From assembly GCA_947479755.1 (NCBI GenBank), contig CANKAM010000006.1, forward strand, positions 61,179 to 125,178: a stretch of DNA of 64,000 nt, written 5' to 3'. The position numbers and the translations under genes are program-made. Of this stretch, positions 56,141 to 64,000 are shown in pieces. Position 1 is the first letter of the stretch. Every line of letters starts with the position of its first letter. The notes below the pieces were generated by a model. The model was not told where the DNA came from and did no database searches. It was given only the letters and a program-made list of their open reading frames with translations. Source of the DNA: Bacteroidota bacterium. Lineage in GTDB: Bacteria; Bacteroidota; Bacteroidia; SXHM01.

Positions 56141-58975
56141 ATGAAAAAACTATTTACTTTTTTTCTACTACTGTTTTGTTTCAGCGCCTTTGCGCAGCGC
56201 ACCGTAACCGGAGTGGTAACCGATGAAAACGGTGAAACCATGCCTGGTGTAATTATTACCGAAAAGGGCAGCACCAACGGAACCATATCAGACGCTGCAG
56301 GTAAATACACGCTGAACGTTGCTGCTGATGCCACCGCACTTGTTTTTCAATTCATAGGCTATAAAGAGAGCGAAGTTAAAATAAACAGTAACAACCGCGT
56401 TGACCTGCAACTGAAGCCCTCCTCCATAGACCTGAACCCTGTTGTAATCAGTGCTTCGCGCAAAGAAGAGAAAGTGATGAGCGCACCGGCAGCCGTTTCA
56501 GTAATCACAGCAAGGGAAATCAACAACCGCGTTTACACCAATCCTGCTGAGTATGTGGTAGGCGTTTCGGGCGTGGATATTATCCGCACCGGCATTGCTA
56601 CCAACAATGTGGTAACCCGCGGGTTTAACGATATTTTCTCTACCTCTCTGATGACATTGATGGATTACCGCATAGCATCTATTCCTTCGCTGCGGGTGAA
56701 TGTGAGTATTCTGGTGCCGGTAAATAATCATGACATAGAACGGGTTGAAATTTTGAAAGGGCCTGCCTCTGCCATGTACGGACCCAACAGTGCCAATGGT
56801 GTAATCCATTACGTTACCCGTTCACCGCTGGATATTGAAAAAGATGTGGAAACCAACATAAACCTTACAGCCGGTGAGCGCGATATTTTCGGAGGGCATT
56901 TCCGCACTGCCATGAAACTGAAAAAGGCAACAGAGAAATCACCCGTGCAGATTGGATTTAAACTGTCGGGCAACTTTGTGCAAGGCCACGACTGGAAATA
57001 CCGCGACCCCGAAGAACCGCAACGCGCAGTATTCGGCAAACAAACCACCAACGGACGCGTGCCTTATTATGCCAACGGTGAGGAAGTACCTGCCGATTCA
57101 ATTGCCGCAGGCGTAACAGGCGATACCGTTGCAAACGGGCGTAATAATTTTTTGCGCAACTACAGTACGGATGCCCGCCTTGATTTCCGTTTCCGCCCCG
57201 GGACCGAATTTATTATGTCGGGCGGTTTCAGCTCGGCCACCGGAATTGAGTTGACCGGGCTTGGCGCAGCACAGGTAAAAAACTGGAGCTACTGGTATTC
57301 ACAGGCGCGTTTCCGCCACAAAAATTTATTTGTGCAGGCCTACATGAACAGCAGCAATGCAGGAGGCACCTACCTGCTGCGCTCGGCCGATTACATTGTT
57401 GACAAGAGTAAATTTTATGTGGGACAAGTGCAGCACAGCCATGAGTTTGGCGAAAAACTACGGTTCATCTACGGTGCCGATGTACTGGTTACCAACCCCG
57501 ACACCAAAGGAACCATCAACGGGCGCTACGAAAACAAAGACAACTTTTTAGAATACGGTGCTTACGTGCAGGGCGAGTGGAGTATTTCAAAAGTGCTGAA
57601 GTTTTTTGCTTCAGGAAGAATTGACAAGAACTCGTTTGTTGAAAAGCCTTTTGTATCGCCTCGCGCAGCGCTGGTAATAAAACCCGATGCACGTAACAAC
57701 ATTCGCCTTTCATTTAACCGTGCCTTCACTTCTCCTTCTGCACTCAACACCTCGCTGGATGTGCTCAACACCAAAGATGCCTTTGGCTACACTTCTATAC
57801 TTGGCAACGGGTTTGGCATTGACGGGCGCGGCATAGGCAACCGCGATGGATTTATTTTCAGTCACGATAATGCGGGAACACTGCAATTCCGCTCGCCATT
57901 TACAACATTTGCAAATCCCAACGGAACAACTGCTGATTACTGGAGCCTCAACAATTCTGCATTTAACAATGCAGCGCTGCAACCTGTAGGAGAAATTGTG
58001 GCAGCAAATATGATTGCGCAGGGAGTTCCGTCAACACTTGCTAACATTATTGCTGCTGAACTTTATAGCCCCAACGAAAATGCTACAATTGGCAACAACC
58101 TGATTATGCTCGACCTTGACAAGCAGCAGTTTCTTCCACAAAACGCCATGCAGCAACAAGATGTAAAAGATCTTCCCAAAGTAAAAAATCAGAGCACTAT
58201 TACTTATGAAATCGGTTACAGCGGAATAATTAAAGAACGCATAATGCTTACTATTGATGCTTACCGCAGCGATATTTCGGATTTTGTAAGCGCCCTGAAA
58301 CTGCAAACACCCAATGTGTTTATGAACTATGCCGATCTGCTTCCCATTTTTCAGCAACGCATTGATAGTTCTACTGCTCCTAATTTTCAACAGATACTGA
58401 ACTTTGTTTTTGATAATACCGGCAATGGTGGCAACGGCAACGGAACCGCTGCAGATGAACTGGCAACGCTTACTTCGGGAGTACCGATAGGAACAGTTTC
58501 ACCAACCGTTGGAACCGACCCGGCACTCATGCTTACCTTCGGAAATTTCGGACACATTACTGTTTACGGTTTTGATATTGGTGCAAAATATTACCTCACA
58601 GAAAACCTGCGCTTTGGTGCCACTTATTCATTTGTAAACAAGAATCAGTTTCAAACGCAGGGCTATACCGTTCCTTTGAATGCACCGCGCCACAAAGTAA
58701 ATCTGTCGGTGCAATACGACTGGAAAAAAACCGGACTTGACCTTGGTTTGCGCTGGCGCTGGCAAGATGCCTTTCCAGGAAACTCGGGTGTTTATGTGGG
58801 TAATGTAAACGCCATCAACCAGATTGACGGAACAATTACCTACACTTTACCTTTCCTGAAAACCATGAAACTGAATGTTACTGTTTCCAATCTGCTTAAC
58901 AACAGTATTCAGGAGTTTGTGGGTGCGCCTTATATGGGAAGGCTCACAATGGGAAGAGTGAGTTATACGTTTTAG
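56141..58975 (+). CDS. TonB-dependent outer-membrane receptor
   Basis: 944 residues from ATG 56141 (MKKLFTFFLLLFCFSAFAQ signal peptide; the longer frame runs over a repeat and promoter). A carboxypeptidase-like regulatory domain (RTVTGVVTDENGETMPGVII, ~20-105) is followed by the plug (VMSAPAAVSVITAREINNRV, VEILKGPASAMYGPNSANGVI) and a C-terminal barrel that ends RVSYTF, the terminal aromatic needed for assembly. Imports an unknown ligand using TonB energy. No SusD-like partner gene is adjacent, so it is not a standard polysaccharide-utilisation pair. Confidence 0.92.
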   Translation: MKKLFTFFLLLFCFSAFAQRTVTGVVTDENGETMPGVIITEKGSTNGTISDAAGKYTLNVAADATALVFQFIGYKESEVKINSNNRVDLQLKPSSIDLNPVVISASRKEEKVMSAPAAVSVITAREINNRVYTNPAEYVVGVSGVDIIRTGIATNNVVTRGFNDIFSTSLMTLMDYRIASIPSLRVNVSILVPVNNHDIERVEILKGPASAMYGPNSANGVIHYVTRSPLDIEKDVETNINLTAGERDIFGGHFRTAMKLKKATEKSPVQIGFKLSGNFVQGHDWKYRDPEEPQRAVFGKQTTNGRVPYYANGEEVPADSIAAGVTGDTVANGRNNFLRNYSTDARLDFRFRPGTEFIMSGGFSSATGIELTGLGAAQVKNWSYWYSQARFRHKNLFVQAYMNSSNAGGTYLLRSADYIVDKSKFYVGQVQHSHEFGEKLRFIYGADVLVTNPDTKGTINGRYENKDNFLEYGAYVQGEWSISKVLKFFASGRIDKNSFVEKPFVSPRAALVIKPDARNNIRLSFNRAFTSPSALNTSLDVLNTKDAFGYTSILGNGFGIDGRGIGNRDGFIFSHDNAGTLQFRSPFTTFANPNGTTADYWSLNNSAFNNAALQPVGEIVAANMIAQGVPSTLANIIAAELYSPNENATIGNNLIMLDLDKQQFLPQNAMQQQDVKDLPKVKNQSTITYEIGYSGIIKERIMLTIDAYRSDISDFVSALKLQTPNVFMNYADLLPIFQQRIDSSTAPNFQQILNFVFDNTGNGGNGNGTAADELATLTSGVPIGTVSPTVGTDPALMLTFGNFGHITVYGFDIGAKYYLTENLRFGATYSFVNKNQFQTQGYTVPLNAPRHKVNLSVQYDWKKTGLDLGLRWRWQDAFPGNSGVYVGNVNAINQIDGTITYTLPFLKTMKLNVTVSNLLNNSIQEFVGAPYMGRLTMGRVSYTF

Positions 58976-58978
58976 GGA

Positions 58979-59653
58979 TTACTCCTCGAACTTATACCCT
59001 ACACCTTTGATGGTGCGTATAACTTTGTCGCCTACTTTTTCGCGCAGCCTGCGGATGTGTACATCAATGGTGCGGTCGCCTACCACCACATCATTACCCC
59101 AAACGCGATTCAGAATTTCGTCACGGGTAAAAACTTTTCCGGGTTTGGTGGCAAGAAAAGCAAGCAACTCAAATTCTTTTTTCGGAAGGGTTAATTCCTT
59201 TCCGTTTTGGGTAAGTGTGTAGGTATTGCGGTCAATAATAAGTCCTGAAATTTCGGTAATAGGGCCGGAAACTGTTTGCCCGCTGCGCTTAAGCAATGCC
59301 TTGATGCGACTGATTAACACACGGGGCTTAATCGGTTTGGCTATATAATCATCTGCTCCTGATTCAAATCCGGCAATCTGCGAGTAATCTTCGTTTCGGG
59401 CCGTAAGAAAAGCAATGATGGTATCGCGCAAACGCGCGTCATTGCGTAACTCTCTGCAGGTTTCAATGCCATCCATTCCCGGCATCATCACATCCAGAAT
59501 AATCAAATCGGGCAACTCCTGTTTTGCAACTTCAAGAGCCTGTTTACCCGATGATGCCAGAAAAACTTCAAAGCCTTCTTTCTCCAAATTGTATTGCATA
59601 AACTCCAGAATATCCGGCTCATCATCCACAATTAAGATTTTATGTTTTTCCAT
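58979..59653 (-). CDS. OmpR/PhoB-family response regulator
   Basis: 224 residues. The receiver domain has DDE near the N-terminus, the phosphoacceptor Asp54 (IILDVMMPG), the conserved Thr in FLTARN and Lys in AKPIKP. The C-terminal winged helix (TLPKKEFELLAFLATKPGKVFTR, VWGNDVVVGDRTIDVHIRRLREK) binds DNA. No histidine kinase lies beside it: the upstream neighbour, overlapping by 1 base, is a CBS-domain membrane protein. Regulated genes unknown. Confidence 0.93.
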   Translation of the reverse strand: MEKHKILIVDDEPDILEFMQYNLEKEGFEVFLASSGKQALEVAKQELPDLIILDVMMPGMDGIETCRELRNDARLRDTIIAFLTARNEDYSQIAGFESGADDYIAKPIKPRVLISRIKALLKRSGQTVSGPITEISGLIIDRNTYTLTQNGKELTLPKKEFELLAFLATKPGKVFTRDEILNRVWGNDVVVGDRTIDVHIRRLREKVGDKVIRTIKGVGYKFEE

Positions 59654-60912
59654 TACTGCATTATTTTCAGATTCACCTGCTCAGTTACAGAATCACCGGC
59701 AACAGTAATGGTAAAAAGATATTTTTCAATCCGTATTTCTTCACCTTTTTCGGGAATACTTTCGTGATGATTTAACAGCAATCCTCCCAGTGTTTCGTAC
59801 TCTTCTGAAACAGGAAGATGCAAACCATACTCGTTGTTCAGGTAATCAATCTCCAGTCGCGCAGAAAACAAAAATTCTGTTTCACTTATTTTTGATTCCA
59901 CCAGTTCATCCACATCGTGCTCGTCTTCAATCTCTCCAAAAATTTCTTCCACCACATCTTCAATCGTTACCATTCCGGCAGTGCCGCCAAACTCATCAAC
60001 CACAACGGCAATACTTCGATGCTGCTGCATAAAAACGCGAAGTAGTTCCTTTGCAGGCATTGTTTCAGGAACATTGGAAACCGGAAAAATTACCGAGCGA
60101 ATAGTTGATGGTTTTTTAAACAACTCAAAAGTGTGAACATAACCAATGATGTTGTCAATATTTCCACTGTAAATCAGAATTTTTGAGAGACCTGTCTCTA
60201 CAAATTTCTTACTCAATTCTTCAACCGTTTCTTCTACATCAACTGCAATAATTTCGGTGCGGGGAATCATGCTTTCTCGCACTTTTATGTCTGAAAACAA
60301 AAGAGCATTCTGGAAAATTTTTATTTCCGTGTCAATATCTTCAGGCTCTTTACCGGTAGATGAATTTGCTTCATTCACATAATTATGTAAATCAAGTCGG
60401 CCAAATGATTGCTCTTCGTGCTTAAGGTGCACCCTGAAAATATGTTTTATTATCCACTCAGAAATGGATGATGTAAAATACACCACCGGGTAAAACAACT
60501 GATAAAAAATATACACCGGAACAGCAAAAACATTGAGCAATGAGTTAGCATGATTTCTGAAAATAGCTTTGGGCAAAAACTCACCAACAACCAGAATAAG
60601 AATGGTTGATACTACCGTTTGAACAAGCACAACGGAGGCCTCATTACTCACGTATTCGTGGATTGGCGGTTCCAGTAATTTTGCCATAATGGTACCGTAA
60701 AGTACCAAGACAACATTATTACCCACCAGCATGGCGCTGATAAATTTTGAAGGTGCTTTATTGAAACCTGAAAATATTTTTGCGGGTAAATAACCCTGCT
60801 TATTCTCAATCTCAATCTTGAATTTATTAGAAGAAATGAAAGCAAGTTCCATTCCCGAAAAAAATGCGGCAAGCAAAATGGTGACTACAATCAGGGTAAT
60901 ATAAACGGTCAT
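59653..60912 (-). CDS. CNNM/CorC-type membrane protein with CBS domains (hemolysin family)
   Basis: 419 residues. An N-terminal DUF21/CNNM transmembrane domain with about four helices (TLIVVTILLAAFFSGMELAF, ILVVGEFLPKAIF) is followed by a tandem CBS pair (VRESMIPRTEIIAVD, VDEFGGTAGMVTIEDVVEEIFGEIEDEHD) and a C-terminal CorC/HlyC domain. The family is linked to Mg2+/Co2+ transport; GldE of gliding bacteria belongs to the same family, but assignment to GldE is not made here. It overlaps the response-regulator gene by 1 base and follows a small membrane protein gene by 9 bases. Confidence 0.9.
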   Translation of the reverse strand: MTVYITLIVVTILLAAFFSGMELAFISSNKFKIEIENKQGYLPAKIFSGFNKAPSKFISAMLVGNNVVLVLYGTIMAKLLEPPIHEYVSNEASVVLVQTVVSTILILVVGEFLPKAIFRNHANSLLNVFAVPVYIFYQLFYPVVYFTSSISEWIIKHIFRVHLKHEEQSFGRLDLHNYVNEANSSTGKEPEDIDTEIKIFQNALLFSDIKVRESMIPRTEIIAVDVEETVEELSKKFVETGLSKILIYSGNIDNIIGYVHTFELFKKPSTIRSVIFPVSNVPETMPAKELLRVFMQQHRSIAVVVDEFGGTAGMVTIEDVVEEIFGEIEDEHDVDELVESKISETEFLFSARLEIDYLNNEYGLHLPVSEEYETLGGLLLNHHESIPEKGEEIRIEKYLFTITVAGDSVTEQVNLKIMQ

Positions 60913-60921
60913 CTTTTCGGT

Positions 60922-61128
60922 TTACTTGTTGCCGGGGTTTTGTTTTTCAGATTTGGTTCGCTGTGTTCTGCGAAACATATACATCGTTCCGGCTACCAAC
61001 GGTAAAAATAGCAATTTATAATTTCCGTTTGCAAAGCCTTCAGTAGCCAGAAAATAGGCTACAACCAATACTGTAAGAATTGCTATAACCAACCAGATGT
61101 TTTCAGAGATTTTTAGATAATTGTTCAT
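60922..61128 (-). CDS. Small membrane protein, unknown function
   Basis: 68 residues with two hydrophobic segments (about 12-28 and 37-52) and a basic tail (RRTQRTKSEKQNPGNK). It fits between lptC (3 bases away) and the CBS-domain gene (9 bases), so it is most likely expressed with them. No named family recognised; its function cannot be inferred beyond membrane location. Confidence 0.7.
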   Translation of the reverse strand: MNNYLKISENIWLVIAILTVLVVAYFLATEGFANGNYKLLFLPLVAGTMYMFRRTQRTKSEKQNPGNK

Positions 61129-61131
61129 GAT

Positions 61132-61677
61132 TTATTCTTTCAGATTAATAGTTCCTTTTATATCCTTGATTTTATACTTGGTAAAGCTCTGATTTGATTC
61201 CAAACCATTGCCGTAAATAATTTCTTCAGCAGTTGTTATTTTCACAAACTCCTTGGTATAAATCAGTGATTGTTTTTTATCCCATGTTAAATGTTCAGTG
61301 TTCAGTTGTTCGCCCTTTTCATTTACAACTACAACATTATTTTTTGCTTCCATTATTTCATCTTTCTCGCGGCTGATAGCATAGTTTGCAGAAAGATGTG
61401 AATTCACATTCATGGAATCATCGTAGAACAAAACCTTTACACCTTTTGGCATTTCCATGTAAGGATTATCGCCTGCAAAACGCATCATTACGGGTGCATT
61501 GAGTTTAACTTTTATATGTCCCGAATCGCTGTAAATCACTTCCATGTCCTTACCGGATTCAACAGGATAATTACTTCTTGCTGTTACGGTATTAACTTCA
61601 TCAATATCGTTTTCGCAAGAGACAAGGAAAGATGCGAATGAAAAAAGCAGCAGTGCGTTTAAATGGATTGTTCTCAA
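61132..61677 (-). CDS. lptC: LPS export protein LptC
   Basis: 181 residues. The N-terminal signal ends in the lipobox FLVSC (about residue 20), typical of Bacteroidota LptC lipoproteins. The beta-jellyroll region (IKVKLNAPVMMRFAGDNPYMEMPKGV, SANYAISREKDEIMEAKNNVVVVNEKGEQLNTEHLTW) matches the LptC/YrbK family that passes LPS from LptB2FG to LptA. Together with lpxB and lptE it gives a partial LPS pathway in the window. Confidence 0.9.
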   Translation of the reverse strand: MRTIHLNALLLFSFASFLVSCENDIDEVNTVTARSNYPVESGKDMEVIYSDSGHIKVKLNAPVMMRFAGDNPYMEMPKGVKVLFYDDSMNVNSHLSANYAISREKDEIMEAKNNVVVVNEKGEQLNTEHLTWDKKQSLIYTKEFVKITTAEEIIYGNGLESNQSFTKYKIKDIKGTINLKE

Positions 61678-61684
61678 AATACGG

Positions 61685-63094
61685 TTAATCGTATTTACGT
61701 TTTAAAAACCATTTATCGTTGAACGTAAAACCCATTCTGAGATTTACATATTGTTCCTTAATAAGGTCGTTGGCGGTTGTACCTCTTTCGCCAATTTCAA
61801 AGGCAATATTCAGCATACTTGATTTACGTGCAATGGGGAAACCAACACCAAACGTTACTCCGTAATCATTAAGCTGTGTGCTTTTCAGTTGCAGAAAGGT
61901 TTGTGTGTAGTAACCACCTAATCTTAAAACTGTTTTTCCTCTTCCTAAAACCTGATCTTTGCCAACACCAATTTCACCACCTCCTGAAATTCTGCGGCTG
62001 TCTGAAAGAGCATCAGTTTGCCCGAATGCCTGGTATTTACTCCAGCTTTGTTGCAAATAATCTACACCAAACTGCCATTTTCCGGGTTTCTTAAATGCTA
62101 TTCCTCCACCAAACGACATGGGCAATGTAACTGATCCAGGACTTGATTTTTCGTACTTCACTGTGTCTTTAATATTGTCATAACCACCGTCTGTTGTTGC
62201 AATTCTTTGGTAGCGTTCTGCTAAAATAGTTTGCGAGCCTTTTATGTTGGTGTTGGGTGTAAATACTGCGCCCAATACCAGACTTGTATTATTCTTAAAC
62301 GAAACTGAATACTGAGCTCCGAAATTAAAATAAAGGCCACCTAAGTCACTTGAATTAGTTTGTTTAAAATCAAAATACGATGAGCTATTGTATTCTAATC
62401 TTCTTTCTCTGTCAAGCGTGCCGAATAAAAAAGAAGAGTTAACACCAAATGACAATCCACTTGCGGCTTTCAGGCTTCTTTCAATTTTTTTAATCTTCGC
62501 TGAATCTTTTTCTGCTAGCAGTGTTTTATACTTTTCTGATGAGCGGAAACGGGCAATTGAATTTTTAAACGGCTGAACTGAGCTTCCTATAAAAAACTGG
62601 TTCAATCCACCTTTGCCACTGAAACTGTTCTGTACTGGAATTTCAGTGCCTGAAAGTGTATCCGAAACGCTGGAGCTGTCGCTCATTCCATATCCTATGC
62701 TGCTGTAAGGCTTCAATCCAAAACATCCGCCCCACCATTTTGTAACCGGAAAACCAAAGCCAAAATATTGCATCGAAGCATTGGTTACCGTTTCATTATT
62801 CCTTGAATTTTGCAGATTACCGTAAGAACCCATAATTCCTGCATCAAACGATGTGAATTTCATTGCAGTATAAGAAGCAGGATTATTGAAATTGATAAAA
62901 TCAGGAACAACAGAATCTTCGCGAACAGCAAAACTCAACCCACCCATTCCGGCATTTCGTGCATGCGAAAAGGTTTGAAGGTCGCCTATTCCGTAGCGTG
63001 AATAGGGTGAAGAAGTTCCCGTCTGCGCCTGAGCCACAGATGAAAGTGCAATAAAAATAAAAAAGAGAAATCTATTTACTCTTCTTATCTGCAT
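61685..63094 (-). CDS. Outer-membrane beta-barrel protein (FadL/OmpP1-like)
   Basis: 469 residues from ATG 63094, which gives a clean signal peptide (MQIRRVNRFLFFIFIALSSVAQAQ); an ATG six codons upstream (63112) also exists. The mature protein begins SPYSRYGIGDLQTFSHARNAGMGG, with the NPASYTA motif shared by FadL-like and DUF-type transporters of Bacteroidota, followed by alternating beta strands. It overlaps the end of coaX by about 23 bases and precedes lptC by 7 bases. The ligand is unknown, and assignment to FadL proper is tentative. Confidence 0.8.
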   Translation of the reverse strand: MQIRRVNRFLFFIFIALSSVAQAQTGTSSPYSRYGIGDLQTFSHARNAGMGGLSFAVREDSVVPDFINFNNPASYTAMKFTSFDAGIMGSYGNLQNSRNNETVTNASMQYFGFGFPVTKWWGGCFGLKPYSSIGYGMSDSSSVSDTLSGTEIPVQNSFSGKGGLNQFFIGSSVQPFKNSIARFRSSEKYKTLLAEKDSAKIKKIERSLKAASGLSFGVNSSFLFGTLDRERRLEYNSSSYFDFKQTNSSDLGGLYFNFGAQYSVSFKNNTSLVLGAVFTPNTNIKGSQTILAERYQRIATTDGGYDNIKDTVKYEKSSPGSVTLPMSFGGGIAFKKPGKWQFGVDYLQQSWSKYQAFGQTDALSDSRRISGGGEIGVGKDQVLGRGKTVLRLGGYYTQTFLQLKSTQLNDYGVTFGVGFPIARKSSMLNIAFEIGERGTTANDLIKEQYVNLRMGFTFNDKWFLKRKYD

Positions 63095-63812
63095 TATAGT
63101 TGAGGATAACATTTAAGCCGCGGAGGGTTAAAAACGGGTCGGCAAAGATGTGATTTTTTAGCTCGTTATCAAAAAATGGAAGATCACCTCCGGTAAGTAC
63201 AACTTTCATATCACCATAACGTTGTTTAAAACGACTTATTACTCCTTTCACTTCTTCCATTGCACCGAGCTGAACACCAAGCCTTATGGCTTGTTCGGTG
63301 CTGCCTCCGCAAAGTTCATTGTCTTCTGCTTTTGAAACCAGAGGCAATTGAGCTGTAAATGCATTCAATGCTTTAAAGCGCATATCAATACCAGGTGAAA
63401 TGTTTCCTCCTAAGTATTGATTTTCAGCATTTACAAAGTCGTATTTGATGCAGGTACCGGCATCAATAGCCAATACATTTTGTGATGAGAATAAACTGTT
63501 TGCGCCAACGGCAGCAGCAATTCTGTCGTTGCCCAGCGTTTCGGGCGTTTTGTAATGTTTTTCTACCGGCAAAAAAGTTTTGCTGTTTAATTTTATCAGA
63601 AAAAAATTATTTCCGAGAAAAGCTTCCAGTTCCTGATTATCCTTTACTACCGAAGAAAGAATTGCATTTTGAGGATTACCATTTTCTTTCAAAAAATTCT
63701 CCAACTCACTCATTTTGAACTCAGGTAAAACCAGATGCGCCTTCAATTCACCTGACCCGAAAAGCCCAAGTTTTACCGAAGTATTACCCATGTCAATAAC
63801 CAGATTCATCAA
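63072..63812 (-). CDS. coaX: Type III pantothenate kinase
   Basis: 246 residues. The start MMNLVIDMGNTSVKLGLF carries the ASKHA phosphate-binding motif DMGNTSVKLG (phosphate 1), with AIDAGTCIKYDF (phosphate 2) and VVLTGGDLPF (adenosine-binding region). CoaX phosphorylates pantothenate, the first step of coenzyme A synthesis, and needs a monovalent cation. The next gene's start lies within its 3' end. First gene of the coaX-OMP-lptC-small membrane-CBS-regulator string. Confidence 0.95.
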   Translation of the reverse strand: MMNLVIDMGNTSVKLGLFGSGELKAHLVLPEFKMSELENFLKENGNPQNAILSSVVKDNQELEAFLGNNFFLIKLNSKTFLPVEKHYKTPETLGNDRIAAAVGANSLFSSQNVLAIDAGTCIKYDFVNAENQYLGGNISPGIDMRFKALNAFTAQLPLVSKAEDNELCGGSTEQAIRLGVQLGAMEEVKGVISRFKQRYGDMKVVLTGGDLPFFDNELKNHIFADPFLTLRGLNVILNYNADKKSK

Positions 63813-63920
63813 GTGTTTTGCTAAAATTCACGCAAAAGTAGGAATATGCAGCAAACAGAATTATCTTATTTTTTTGTGGAAGAGAAATCTTTTTTAGCTT
63901 TGCGCCCTCTTTTTGAGATT

Positions 63921-63993
63921 GGTGCCTTAGCTCAGTCGGTAGAGCAAAGGACTGAAAATCCTTGTGTCGCTGGTTCGATTCCAGCAGGCACCA
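63921..63993 (+). tRNA. tRNA-Phe (GAA)
   Basis: A 73-base cloverleaf: acceptor GGTGCCT / AGGCACC, D-arm GCTC / GAGC, anticodon arm AAGGA-CTGAAAA-TCCTT with anticodon GAA, and T-arm GCTGG-TTCGATT-CCAGC. The discriminator is A and CCA is not encoded. Five bases of the window follow. Confidence 0.97.
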
Positions 63994-64000
63994 CTAAAAA

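Overview
This window is a chromosome segment of a Bacteroidota bacterium (class Bacteroidia; the order cannot be fixed from the sequence alone). The evidence is consistent throughout. Seven genes encode cargo of the type IX secretion system (T9SS): three with a type A C-terminal domain and four with a type B 'gliding motility-associated' domain. There is a PorP/SprF-family protein, and SprB, HYR, PKD and choice-of-anchor repeats are common. The gene orders parA-parB-DUF5683-dapB-lepB and miaB-sigma54 regulator-lptE-secG are typical of the phylum. Several starts are preceded by Bacteroidota-type promoters (TTTG, 17-19 bp, TAnnTTTG-like). Protein identities are read from motifs and family resemblance; no database search was run.

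Layout. 1-3.1 kb: the 3' end of a beta-carbonic anhydrase, holA and a T9SS-anchored LVIVD-repeat protein. 3.1-10 kb: a minus-strand block with an OmpA/TSP3 outer-membrane protein, lepB, dapB, a DUF5683 protein, parB and parA. 10.7-23 kb: a PorP/SprF-like protein, its PKD-rich type B partner, a 2645-residue multidomain adhesin and a small secreted protein. 23.3-25.5 kb: a beta-CASP nuclease and a membrane zinc peptidase. 25.7-32.7 kb: surE, lpxB, xth, an ElyC/SanA/YdcF-family protein, an OmpA lipoprotein and several uncharacterised proteins. 32.8-37.7 kb: a type B adhesin, a collagen-like protein and a small secreted protein. 37.7-44.3 kb: gyrB, an M43 protease, an ACP phosphodiesterase, a thioredoxin-like protein and PrsW. 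44.4-50.9 kb: groEL, groES, secG, a TPR-like protein, lptE, a sigma-54 activator and miaB. 51-55.5 kb: two more type B adhesins, one broken by a frameshift. 55.6-63.9 kb: a TonB-dependent receptor, an orphan response regulator, a CBS-domain membrane protein, lptC, an outer-membrane protein and coaX, ending in tRNA-Phe.

Functionally the window mixes housekeeping (replication, segregation, chaperonin, tRNA modification, LPS assembly through lpxB, lptC and lptE) with a large surface programme. LepB, SecG and the LPS transport proteins serve the envelope through which the T9SS cargo is exported and to which it is attached.

The most unusual content is non-coding. Four intergenic regions (329-523, 10183-10640, 26183-26540, 39842-40220) hold tandem arrays whose unit sequences are largely unrelated. 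Three of them keep a period of 21 bp, in one case without a single slip over ten units, and the fourth has a period of about 41 bp. These are roughly two and four helical turns. One array lies directly upstream of parAB, one between gyrB and a divergent gene, and one directly before surE. I regard this shared spacing as the best candidate for something undescribed. The window also carries at least six families of short dispersed repeats, one of which is inserted in frame in two different proteins and read in two different frames.
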